Under the pieces are notes generated by a model. It was not told the origin of the DNA, did not search any database, and worked only from the letters and a program-made list of their open reading frames with translations. A program made the position numbers and the translations under genes. This document shows, one piece after another, positions 33,886 to 41,636 of a stretch of DNA of 43,309 nucleotides (position 1 is its first letter; each line of letters opens with the position of its first letter). The stretch comes from Bordetella parapertussis (GTDB taxonomy: Bacteria > Pseudomonadota > Gammaproteobacteria > Burkholderiales > Burkholderiaceae_B), in contig CAMAYM010000009.1 of NCBI GenBank assembly GCA_945862495.1, positions 1-43,309 of the forward strand. The letters are read 5' to 3'.

Positions 33886-34362
33886 ATGGCCACTATTCCT
33901 CTTACCGTGCGCGGGGCCGAGCGCTTGCAAGCCGAATTGCATCGCCTCAAACACGTCGAACGTCCCGCAGTGATCAATGCGATCGCAGAGGCACGTGCGC
34001 AGGGCGACTTGTCTGAAAATGCTGAGTACGACGCCGCACGCGAACGTCAGGGTTTTATTGAAGGTCGCATTAGCGAGCTTGACGGCACTTTGTCCAACGC
34101 ACAACTCATTGATCCAACCTTACTGGATGCCGATGGTCGCGCCGTGTTTGGCTCAACCGTTGAAATCGAGGATCTCGAGTCGGGCGAAAAGGTCACCTAC
34201 CAGATCGTGGGTGACGTTGAGGCTGATATTCGTGCCAACCTCATTTCTGTTTCGAGCCCCGTTGCGCGTGCATTGATCGGTAAATATGAGGGCGACACCG
34301 TGCAGGTACAGGCGCCCTCGGGTATTCGTGAGTTTGAGATTGTCAGTATCAAATATCTCTGA
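33886..34362 (+). CDS. greA: Transcription elongation factor GreA
   Basis: Binds the secondary channel of RNA polymerase and stimulates cleavage of backtracked RNA. From the ATG at 33886 it has 158 residues, the normal length. The N-terminal coiled coil carries IAEARAQGDLSENAEYDAARERQGFIEGRI, whose tip holds the acidic residues (D and E in GDLSENAEYD) essential for cleavage. The C-terminal FKBP-like domain reads VFGSTVEIEDLESGEKVTYQIVG and SPVARALIGKYEGDTVQV. A longer frame reaching 33766 is rejected because it would translate the terminator hairpin. It converges with the yhbY-like gene 30 bases away. Confidence 0.96.
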   Translation: MATIPLTVRGAERLQAELHRLKHVERPAVINAIAEARAQGDLSENAEYDAARERQGFIEGRISELDGTLSNAQLIDPTLLDADGRAVFGSTVEIEDLESGEKVTYQIVGDVEADIRANLISVSSPVARALIGKYEGDTVQVQAPSGIREFEIVSIKYL

Positions 34363-34380
34363 CTTTTCAATCGAGATATT
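34352..34380. repeat. Inverted repeat at the convergent ends of greA and yhbY
   Basis: AATATCTC (34352-34359) and GAGATATT (34373-34380) pair perfectly over eight bases with a 13-base loop containing TTTT, overlapping the greA stop region. No T-run follows on either strand. It could be a weak bidirectional terminator or a 3'-end stabiliser. Confidence 0.4.
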
Positions 34381-34392
34381 CGTCACGCTCTG

Positions 34393-34998
34393 TTAGCGTT
34401 TGGGCGGCGGACGTTTGCGAGCTGTCAATCCCGCTGCGCCACGACGTGCTCCCGCCCGTAATGACAGTGCGCTGCGACGTGGAATGGCATGTGCGGTATC
34501 CTTAGTACCTGTGGCGCGTGTGCTTGGGCGTGCTGGACGGTCACCCGAAAATACGCGGGGGCGGTCCATATCCTCTTCACCATCTCGTTCGGCGCGTGAG
34601 CGGCGAGAAGGTTTTTCAAGCTTTTTGCCCTCAGCGGCGAGCTTTTTAGGTGTATGAGGTTCGGAGGGTTTGCGTTTAGCGGGCGAAGTTGGTGCAGGGC
34701 TGGTCTTGAGGTAGGTGCCTTTTGCGCCGTAGCGGTACAAAATTAGCATTTTGCCCAGGTGATGAACTGGGGCACAAGAAAGCGCCTCACAGATTGCACT
34801 GAGCATTTCCTCGCGCGCCTCTCGATCTGCAGTGCCAGCACGAACTTTGATGAGTTCGTGCGCAGACAAGTTTAGATCGATTTCTTTTAGTACTGCCTCA
34901 GTCAGGCCATTGTCACCAATTAGGACGACAGGGCGTAGAGGATGGGCAGCAGCACGAAGGGCGCTGCGTTCGCGTGGGGTAAGTTCCATAATAGTCAT
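34393..34998 (-). CDS. yhbY: YhbY-family (CRM domain) RNA-binding protein with basic tail
   Basis: A single CRM domain, associated with pre-50S ribosomes in E. coli. Residues 4-95 read ELTPRERSALRAAAHPLRPVVLIGDNGLTEAVLKEID, HELIKVR and LGKMLILYRYG, matching YhbY throughout. Residues about 96-201 form a long Lys/Arg/Pro/Ser tail (PAKRKPSEPHTPKKL, RRSRAERDGEED, ending ARKRPPPKR) absent from E. coli YhbY and probably disordered; it may add RNA contacts, an inference. The start could be the ATG at 34998 or at 34989 (MELTPRE); neither has a clear binding site. It is divergent from rlmE by 18 bases, the usual neighbour. Confidence 0.9.
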   Translation of the reverse strand: MTIMELTPRERSALRAAAHPLRPVVLIGDNGLTEAVLKEIDLNLSAHELIKVRAGTADREAREEMLSAICEALSCAPVHHLGKMLILYRYGAKGTYLKTSPAPTSPAKRKPSEPHTPKKLAAEGKKLEKPSRRSRAERDGEEDMDRPRVFSGDRPARPSTRATGTKDTAHAIPRRSALSLRAGARRGAAGLTARKRPPPKR

Positions 34999-35016
34999 AA
35001 GGTAGATTGTACGGGA

Positions 35017-35652
35017 ATGGCCAAGAACAAATTTTCAAAAGAGTGGGTGATGCAACATATCAACGACCCATTCGTCAAATTAGCCACGCAAAAAGGGTAT
35101 CGTGCCCGTGCGGCCTTCAAGTTAACCGAAATTTTGGACGCCGAAAAGCTGATGCGGCGCGGTGATGTGATTGTTGACTTGGGCTCGGCCCCTGGTAGTT
35201 GGTCTCAAGTCGCACGTGAAAGGCTGGTGGGTAAGGCGGGTGTGATCGATGGGCGAATCTTGGCCATGGATATCTTGCCGATGGAACCCATTGCGGGCGT
35301 AGAGTTTCTTCAGGGAGACTTTAGTGAAGAAGAAGTGCTGAACACGCTAAATGCGATGCTTGGTGAGACTAAGGTTGATTTGGTTCTGTCGGATATGGCA
35401 CCCAATTTATCTGGTGTGGGCATGGCGGATGCTGCCCGCGTTCAAATTGTGATTGAATTAGCGCTTGAATTTGCGCTTTTGCACCTCAAACCTGAAGGCG
35501 CACTGATCGTAAAAGCATTCCACGGGAGCGGATTTTCACAAGAAGTCGAGAGTTTTAAGCGCCATTTCAAGCGTGTGGTCGAGCGTAAACCTAAGGCCTC
35601 GCGTGATCGTTCTTCTGAAACTTTTCTGATCGCCAAGGGTCTCAAGAAATAA
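35017..35652 (+). CDS. rlmE: 23S rRNA 2'-O-methyltransferase RlmE (FtsJ/RrmJ)
   Basis: Methylates the 2'-O of U2552 in the ribosomal A loop, a late 50S assembly step. The 211-residue protein has the SAM-binding motif DLGSAPGSWSQVA and the K-D-K-E tetrad: lysine in RARAAFKLTEI, aspartate in LVLSDMAPNLSGV, lysine in ALIVKAFHGSGF and glutamate near the end (SSETFLIAKGLKK). The ATG at 35017 (MAKNKFSKEWVMQHINDPFVKLA) matches the family start; the frame continues upstream into the divergent gene. ftsH follows, as in E. coli, where both are heat-shock genes, but about 205 bases away with its own promoter candidate. Confidence 0.95.
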   Translation: MAKNKFSKEWVMQHINDPFVKLATQKGYRARAAFKLTEILDAEKLMRRGDVIVDLGSAPGSWSQVARERLVGKAGVIDGRILAMDILPMEPIAGVEFLQGDFSEEEVLNTLNAMLGETKVDLVLSDMAPNLSGVGMADAARVQIVIELALEFALLHLKPEGALIVKAFHGSGFSQEVESFKRHFKRVVERKPKASRDRSSETFLIAKGLKK

Positions 35653-35756
35653 GCGAGTCACCTCGGCGCTGCGCACATTGCGCGATGTCGTCCAATTTGT
35701 TTGTGTTGCTTTTGATTTTGCTCAACTTTTGATCCCTTAAGCGGGTAGGGAATGAA

Positions 35757-35785
35757 CTGAGAGAAGGCTCAGAACAGAGTAGAAT
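35757..35785 (+). promoter_or_regulatory. Candidate sigma-70 promoter of ftsH
   Basis: CTGAGA (35757-35762) and TAGAAT (35780-35785), with a 17-base spacer, match consensus at four and five positions. Transcription would begin near 35792, giving a leader of about 65 bases. No sigma-32 type pair (CTTGAAA with CCCCAT) was found in the gap. Confidence 0.45.
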
Positions 35786-35845
35786 TACATATAGCTGAAT
35801 CGAAAAATTCCCTCACGAGGGTTAACGCTTGTAAGAATGACAAGC

Positions 35846-35860
35846 AGGAGATTTTCCTTG
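35846..35860 (+). promoter_or_regulatory. ftsH: Ribosome binding site that selects a TTG start for ftsH
   Basis: AGGAG at 35846-35850 stands seven bases before TTG at 35858, ideal spacing, and it lies downstream of the in-frame ATG at 35837, which has no such site. The SD can pair with TCCT at 35855-35858, and CAAG (35841-35844) can pair either with CTTG at 35828 or with CTTG at 35857, which contains the start codon. Confidence 0.75.
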
Positions 35861-37753
35861 AATAACTCGTTTTCTAAAGTAGCAGTTTGGATGGTGATCG
35901 CGCTGGTCCTGTTTACGGTGTTTAAACAGTTCGACAGCCGCGCGCCATCCCAAGACTCGGTCAGTTACACCCAGTTCATGGATGATGCCAAGGCAGGCAA
36001 AATTCGCAAGGTTGATGTGCAGAGCGATGTGCTTCACGTCACGCCTGACGCGGGTCGTCCTTACACGTTGACTTCGCCCGGCGATATCTGGATGGTGTCA
36101 GACCTGATGAAAGCAGGTGTTCAGGTCTCAGGCAAGGCACGCGAAGAGCCCTCATTCCTGATGAGTATTTTTGTGTCGTGGTTCCCGATGTTGTTGCTGA
36201 TCGGCGTGTGGGTATTTTTTATGCGTCAGATGCAGGGTGGCGGCAAAGGCGGCGCCTTTAGTTTCGGTAAGTCACGTGCCCGCCTGCTGGATGAGTCCAC
36301 CAACGTGGTGACCTTTGCTGACGTGGCAGGTTGCGATGAGGCAAAAGAGGATGTCCAGGAACTGGTCGATTTCTTGCGCGATCCCACCAAGTTTCAAAAA
36401 CTTGGCGGCCATATTCCGCGTGGCGTGTTGATGGTGGGTTCACCTGGTACAGGTAAAACACTGTTGGCCAAAGCGATCGCTGGTGAAGCCAAGGTTCCTT
36501 TCTTTAGTATCTCAGGCTCAGACTTCGTGGAAATGTTTGTCGGTGTCGGCGCATCCCGCGTACGCGACATGTTTGAAAACGCTAAAAAGCATTCTCCTTG
36601 CATCATTTTTATTGACGAAATTGATGCAGTCGGTCGTCAGCGTGGCGCAGGCCTCGGTGGTGGTAACGACGAGCGCGAACAGACGCTCAACCAGCTCCTA
36701 GTCGAAATGGATGGTTTTGAGACAGGCGTCGGTGTCATTGTGATTGCAGCGACCAATCGTCCCGATGTTCTAGATGCAGCCTTGCTTCGCCCCGGTCGTT
36801 TTGATCGTCAGGTGGTCGTACCTTTGCCGGACATTCGCGGTCGCGAGCAGATCCTGCATGTACACATGCGCAAGGTCCCGCTATCGCAAAACGTCAACGC
36901 GCACGTGTTGGCCCGCGGCTGCCCCGGTTTTTCAGGTGCAGATTTAGCGAACCTGGTGAACGAGGCCGCACTGTTTGCCGCACGTCGTAATGGTCGCACC
37001 GTCGATATGTCTGATTTTGAAAAAGCAAAAGACAAAATCATGATGGGTGCTGAGCGTCGTTCCCTTGTGATGCCCGAAGAAGAGCGTCGCAACACGGCTT
37101 ATCACGAGTCCGGTCATGCGATTGTGGCGCGTATGCTGCCCAAGACAGATCCTGTGCACAAAATCACAATTATTCCTCGTGGTCGTGCACTGGGTGTCAC
37201 GATGCAGTTGCCCGAAGGCGATCGCTACAGCATGGACAAAGAGCGCTTGCTGTGCACGATTGCCGTGCTGTTCGGTGGTCGCATCGCTGAAGAGTTGTTC
37301 ATGAATCAAATGACGACTGGCGCTTCCAATGACTTTGAGCGCGCCACTGCGATTGCACGTGACATGGTGACACGCTATGGCATGACGGCTGAACTCGGCC
37401 CGATGGTGTATGCAGACAACGAAGGCGAGGTCTTTCTTGGTCGCAGTGTGACTAAGACGACCAATATGTCTGAAGACACGATGCAAAAAGTGGATAACCA
37501 AATTCGCAAGATTATTGATGAACAGTACAAAGTCGCGCGTGCAATTCTCGAAAATAACCGCGATAAAGTCGAGGTCATGACCAAAGCCCTACTCGAGTGG
37601 GAAACCATCGATGCGGATCAGATCAATGACATCATCGAAGGGCGTCCGCCGCGCCCACCCAAAGTGCCTGAGGCACCCATGGATTCAACGGGTACGCCTC
37701 CAGCAAGCGGTACCTCGTCTGGTACGACGACTGATCCGGCTGCTGTTGTCTAA
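35858..37753 (+). CDS. ftsH: ATP-dependent zinc metalloprotease FtsH
   Basis: Membrane-anchored AAA+ protease that degrades misfolded membrane proteins and unstable regulators. From the TTG start it has 631 residues; the N-terminus then reads MNNSFSKVAVWMVIALVLFTVF, the family form with the first membrane helix. A periplasmic domain follows, then a second helix near 101-123 (IFVSWFPMLLLIGVWVFFM). Walker A is GSPGTGKT (194-201), Walker B is IIFIDEIDA, the second region of homology is VIAATNRPDVLDAALLRPGRFDR, and the zinc site is H416-E417-S-G-H420 with D in SNDFERAT as third ligand. The C-terminus is Pro/Thr/Ser-rich. folP follows after 15 bases. An ATG seven codons upstream is the alternative start. 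Confidence 0.96.
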   Translation: MNNSFSKVAVWMVIALVLFTVFKQFDSRAPSQDSVSYTQFMDDAKAGKIRKVDVQSDVLHVTPDAGRPYTLTSPGDIWMVSDLMKAGVQVSGKAREEPSFLMSIFVSWFPMLLLIGVWVFFMRQMQGGGKGGAFSFGKSRARLLDESTNVVTFADVAGCDEAKEDVQELVDFLRDPTKFQKLGGHIPRGVLMVGSPGTGKTLLAKAIAGEAKVPFFSISGSDFVEMFVGVGASRVRDMFENAKKHSPCIIFIDEIDAVGRQRGAGLGGGNDEREQTLNQLLVEMDGFETGVGVIVIAATNRPDVLDAALLRPGRFDRQVVVPLPDIRGREQILHVHMRKVPLSQNVNAHVLARGCPGFSGADLANLVNEAALFAARRNGRTVDMSDFEKAKDKIMMGAERRSLVMPEEERRNTAYHESGHAIVARMLPKTDPVHKITIIPRGRALGVTMQLPEGDRYSMDKERLLCTIAVLFGGRIAEELFMNQMTTGASNDFERATAIARDMVTRYGMTAELGPMVYADNEGEVFLGRSVTKTTNMSEDTMQKVDNQIRKIIDEQYKVARAILENNRDKVEVMTKALLEWETIDADQINDIIEGRPPRPPKVPEAPMDSTGTPPASGTSSGTTTDPAAVV

Positions 37754-37768
37754 GGATCAGCGCCGAGC

Positions 37769-38620
37769 ATGATGTCAGAACGATGGGTATGCGGGCGCTT
37801 TGAGTTTCAACTCAAGCGCCCGATTCTTATGGGGATTGTCAATGTCACACCGGATTCTTTTTCGGATGGCGGACAGCATGCTCGAACAGAATCAGCGCTT
37901 CGTCATGCCCACACACTGATTCAAGAAGGTGCAGACATCTTGGATATTGGAGGCGAGTCCACCCGTCCAGGCGCCTTGGCGGTATCCGTGCAAGATGAGT
38001 TAGGACGTATCCTGCCCGTTATCAAAGCACTTATGCACAGTGGCGTTGCGATTTCTGTCGACACGTGCAAGCCTGAGGTGATGCAAGCGGTGTTAGATAT
38101 GGGCGTAGATATTATCAATGACGTCACCGGTATGCGCGACCCTTTAGCGCAGCGCATCGTGGCACGGCATGGTCAGTGCGGTATTTGCTTGATGCACATG
38201 CAGGGTGAGCCTCGCACGATGCAGGTCAAGCCGCATTACAACAATGTCGTACAAGACATCAAAACAGAGCTATTGCAACAAGCGCAGATGCTTGAGTCGC
38301 TGGGTGTTCAAGCGCCTCGGATCAGTCTAGACCCAGGCTTTGGTTTTGGTAAGACTGTTGAACAAAATTATCAATTGCTTGCCAATTTGAACTTAATCGT
38401 CGAGGCGGGTTATCCTGTTGTTTTAGGCGTGTCACGCAAATCTATGATCGGTGCCGTTACAGAGCAGCCGGTCGACCAAAGATTGTCTGGCAGTATTGCT
38501 GCGGCCCTCGCGGGCGCGCTCCGTGGTGCCCGAGTATTGCGGGTGCATGATGTGAGAGAGACGCGAGACGCTTTGGCGGTTTGGCACGCAGTGCAACAGG
38601 CGGAAAAGACAAATGTCTAA
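37769..38620 (+). CDS. folP: Dihydropteroate synthase
   Basis: Condenses dihydropterin pyrophosphate with p-aminobenzoate in folate synthesis; the target of sulfonamides. The 283-residue TIM-barrel protein carries both family signatures: PILMGIVNVTPDSFSDGG in the pABA loop region and DILDIGGESTRPGA. Pterin-binding SVDTCKPEV, IINDVTG and SLDPGFGFGKT follow in order, and SRKSMIG with RVLRVHDV near the end. Two adjacent ATGs (37769, 37772) can start it; the binding site is weak, consistent with coupling to ftsH 15 bases upstream. It overlaps glmM by eight bases, the usual ftsH-folP-glmM arrangement. Confidence 0.96.
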   Translation: MMSERWVCGRFEFQLKRPILMGIVNVTPDSFSDGGQHARTESALRHAHTLIQEGADILDIGGESTRPGALAVSVQDELGRILPVIKALMHSGVAISVDTCKPEVMQAVLDMGVDIINDVTGMRDPLAQRIVARHGQCGICLMHMQGEPRTMQVKPHYNNVVQDIKTELLQQAQMLESLGVQAPRISLDPGFGFGKTVEQNYQLLANLNLIVEAGYPVVLGVSRKSMIGAVTEQPVDQRLSGSIAAALAGALRGARVLRVHDVRETRDALAVWHAVQQAEKTNV

Positions 38621-39965
38621 AAGAAAATATTTCGGTACAGATGGTGTGCGAGGACTCGCTGGTGGTCCTGTGATCAATGCGGAGTTTGCTTTGCGCCTTG
38701 GTTATGCGGCCGGCAAAGTGCTGTCTCAATCTTATGTCAGTTCGAGTGGTCGTACGGGTCGTCCGACTGTCCTAATTGGTAAGGACACGCGTATTAGTGG
38801 CTACATGCTTGAGTCCGCGCTAGAAGCAGGTTTTGCGTCTGCGGGTGTTGAAGTGTTATTGGCTGGTCCTCTGCCAACGCCTGCTGTAGCCTATCTCACG
38901 CGGACATGGCGCTTGGTGGCAGGTATTGTGATTAGTGCTTCACACAATCAGTATCATGATAACGGCATCAAGTTTTTCTCCTCTAAAGGGATGAAACTGC
39001 CTGATGAAACAGAGGCAGCGATTGAAGCGCTGATCGATGAGCCCATGGTGTGCGTGCCCTCAGAGAAACTAGGTCGTGCGCGTCGGATTGATGATGCACC
39101 TGGTCGCTATATTGAGTTCTGTAAAAGCACCTTCCCTTCAGACCTAGATTTAAAAGGCCTCAAGCTTGTGGTGGATGCCGCCAATGGTGCGGCATACCAT
39201 ATCGCTCCGCACGTGTTTCGTGAGCTAGGTGCCGAGGTCCATGCGATCGGTGTGTCACCTGACGGTTTTAACATCAATAAAAATGTTGGTGCCATGCATC
39301 CTGAAGGACTGGCCGCCGAGGTTCAAGCACGTGGCGCTGATCTCGGCATTGCGTTGGATGGCGATGCGGATCGCTTACAAATGGTGGATGCAACGGGACG
39401 TATATTTAATGGCGACGAATTGCTGTTTGCGGTGGTACGCGAGCGTTTGGCGCGTGGTCCTGTTGCGGGCGTTGTCGGCACTTTAATGACAAACTTTGGC
39501 CTTGAGAAGCAGTTCAAAACGATAGGTATTCCGTTTGAGCGTGCACAAGTCGGTGATCGCTATGTGCTCGAACAATTGCGCAATCGCGGCTGGCTCTATG
39601 GGGGCGAAAGTTCGGGGCACTTGATTTGTCTTGATTCGCACACGACGGGTGACGGGATTGTCGCAGCCCTACAAGTGCTGACTGCGCTTCAGCGTAGTGG
39701 CGAGCCCCTATCTCAATGGATCCAAGCGCTCAAGATGTATCCCCAGACGATGGTCAACGTCCCTTGGGTGCCTGGCAAAAGCTGGGTTGAGCATGCGGGT
39801 CTCGTTGCTGCAAAAGCCCAAGTTGAGCTTATGCTTGAAGAGCGTGGTCGGGTGTTGATTCGCGCTTCTGGTACGGAGCCTAAACTGCGTCTGATGGTAG
39901 AGGCAGAAGACGATCGCCTGGTGGAGCAGGGCATTGCCATGCTGACAGCCGTCGATCTCAGCTAA
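38613..39965 (+). CDS. glmM: Phosphoglucosamine mutase
   Basis: Converts glucosamine-6-phosphate to glucosamine-1-phosphate for peptidoglycan and LPS precursors. The 450-residue alpha-D-phosphohexomutase begins KYFGTDGVRGLAG. The phosphoserine loop is VISASHNQ with S110 as phosphate carrier; the metal loop is ALDGDADRLQMVD; the sugar-binding GGESSGHLI and the phosphate-binding RASGTEPKLRLMVEAED complete the four domains. Start ATG 38613 overlaps the folP stop. It converges on ppx with 28 bases between stops and no clear terminator. In several relatives a phosphate-uptake pst cluster follows glmM; it is absent here. Confidence 0.97.
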   Translation: MSKRKYFGTDGVRGLAGGPVINAEFALRLGYAAGKVLSQSYVSSSGRTGRPTVLIGKDTRISGYMLESALEAGFASAGVEVLLAGPLPTPAVAYLTRTWRLVAGIVISASHNQYHDNGIKFFSSKGMKLPDETEAAIEALIDEPMVCVPSEKLGRARRIDDAPGRYIEFCKSTFPSDLDLKGLKLVVDAANGAAYHIAPHVFRELGAEVHAIGVSPDGFNINKNVGAMHPEGLAAEVQARGADLGIALDGDADRLQMVDATGRIFNGDELLFAVVRERLARGPVAGVVGTLMTNFGLEKQFKTIGIPFERAQVGDRYVLEQLRNRGWLYGGESSGHLICLDSHTTGDGIVAALQVLTALQRSGEPLSQWIQALKMYPQTMVNVPWVPGKSWVEHAGLVAAKAQVELMLEERGRVLIRASGTEPKLRLMVEAEDDRLVEQGIAMLTAVDLS

Positions 39966-39993
39966 TCAAGCGTCGACCTCCGCGTATTGCGCC

Positions 39994-41481
39994 TCAGACC
40001 AGTATCAATTCAAAGTCAAAGCCAACCTTACTCCACTCCGACTCTTCGCCATGCAGCGAAAAATCAGTGAGTGGGTGTGTCGCGAGCCACTTTTTATCGA
40101 CCTTGCACACGATGGCATTTCCGTGTGTGCCAACAGTGAGCGGCAAATGTGTGACATCCTCGCGACGGCGGCAAAGCAGCACTGCTAGGCGCAAACAGAG
40201 AATCGTCAGCCATTGATTCCGACTTTTGACTAAAGATTGCGATTTGGTGAGCTTGCCTGTATGAACAAGTGCGAATAGGCCAAGCTGCAACTGGTCGATC
40301 CTAGAAAAGCCAGGCATATCTGCATTGTTCAAAATGTAAGCACTGTGTTTGTGATAGCCGGCTTGTGCGATTGAGAGACCAACCTCATGCAGATCAGCGG
40401 CCCAGCTCAATGTGTGTCGTAACTCATCTTGTTCATCGCGGTCAGGAAACAAGCTTTCAAACAAGCTCAGCGCTGTGCGCTTGACCCGGGCGGCTTGGCG
40501 GGGATCGACGTGATAGCGTTTCATAAAAGCGGCAACAGACTCATCTCGTCGATCGTGCGCTTCTTCGCGACCCGCTAAGTCTACTAACACACCTAGACGT
40601 AAAGCACCGTCTCCCGTCGTCATCGTGTCGACATGCATTTCGTCAAAAAATGCACTCATAATGGCCAAACCACCGGTCAGTACGTCCGTACGGTCCACTT
40701 TGATGCCCGGTAGGTCGCTCGTCACGACGCGACCTGCGCGGATGAGTTTGGTCTTGAGTCGATCCAAGCCGTCGCGTGTGATGCCACCCGTCGTCAGCTT
40801 GCCGTCGGTCAAAATGGCGTGTAGGGCTTTAGCGGTACCTGAAGAACCGTACGCTACGTCCCAACCCATTTTTCTGTAGGGTTTGGTGATGACCTCGATT
40901 TCGCGGCGCGCCGCGAGCTCCGCTTGTTTCATGCTGTGCGCATCAATACGTCCGCTGGGGAAGAATTGTTGGCTGAAGCTTACACAGCCCATGAACAAAG
41001 ACGAGGTGAGAATAGGCTCATCGCCCTTACCAATAATGACCTCGGTGGAGCCACCTCCAATATCAATCACCAGTCTTTTTTCAGGCTTAATGGGAAGTGT
41101 GTGGCTCACGCCGGTATAAATCAGTCGGGCTTCTTCGCGACCGGCGATTACCTCAATGGGAAAACCTAGCGCAGCCTCGGCAAGCGGCAGAAAATCCCCT
41201 ACATTTCGTGCAACGCGGAAAGTATTTGTTGCAACCGCACGCACACGATCAGGGTGGAAGCTACGTAAGCGCTCACCAAAACGTTGCAGGACCTCGACGG
41301 CGCGGTCGATGGCTTCTTGGTTAAGGTTTTTCGACGCATCTAAACCAGCGGCCAGACGCACGGTTTCCTTTAGTCGATCGATCTGATAGATGTGTTTGGC
41401 GCCATTTTGCTCGGCCACCCGCCCAATTGACAGCCTAAAGCTGTTGGATCCAAGATCTACTGCGGCCAACAGGTGTTTCAT
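39994..41481 (-). CDS. ppx: Exopolyphosphatase (Ppx/GppA family)
   Basis: Releases phosphate from the ends of polyphosphate chains, or pppGpp in GppA-type enzymes. The 495-residue protein has the actin-fold ATPase motifs AAVDLGSNSFRLSIG at the N-terminus and LVIDIGGGSTEVIIG near residue 140, then VLTGGLAIMSAFF. The C-terminal helical part (from about 310) contains the HD-like AADLHEVGLSIAQAGYHKHSAYILNN. The length and the neighbour ppk favour exopolyphosphatase, though GppA activity cannot be excluded. Divergent from ppk, 155 bases apart, so synthesis and breakdown of polyphosphate are controlled from one shared region. Confidence 0.92.
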   Translation of the reverse strand: MKHLLAAVDLGSNSFRLSIGRVAEQNGAKHIYQIDRLKETVRLAAGLDASKNLNQEAIDRAVEVLQRFGERLRSFHPDRVRAVATNTFRVARNVGDFLPLAEAALGFPIEVIAGREEARLIYTGVSHTLPIKPEKRLVIDIGGGSTEVIIGKGDEPILTSSLFMGCVSFSQQFFPSGRIDAHSMKQAELAARREIEVITKPYRKMGWDVAYGSSGTAKALHAILTDGKLTTGGITRDGLDRLKTKLIRAGRVVTSDLPGIKVDRTDVLTGGLAIMSAFFDEMHVDTMTTGDGALRLGVLVDLAGREEAHDRRDESVAAFMKRYHVDPRQAARVKRTALSLFESLFPDRDEQDELRHTLSWAADLHEVGLSIAQAGYHKHSAYILNNADMPGFSRIDQLQLGLFALVHTGKLTKSQSLVKSRNQWLTILCLRLAVLLCRRREDVTHLPLTVGTHGNAIVCKVDKKWLATHPLTDFSLHGEESEWSKVGFDFELILV

Positions 41482-41636
41482 AACGTTAAACCAAATTGTG
41501 ATTTCACCATTATAAAAGGGTATCTTGTAAAAAGTTTGTCATGTTCGTGAGATACGCTTTGTGTTCAAAAATGCCGCTATCATGTCCTGAACAACTACAA
41601 ACAGCGTCGCCCCACACTTATCTACAGGTTTCCCCC
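41482..41636. promoter_or_regulatory. Divergent control region between ppx and ppk
   Basis: An AT-rich 155-base gap that must hold both promoters. TTGTCATGTTCGTGAGAT at 41536-41553 loosely resembles a Pho box (two 7-base repeats like CTGTCAT with a four-base spacer): the first half matches well, the second poorly. No confident -10/-35 pair was found. Confidence 0.35.
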
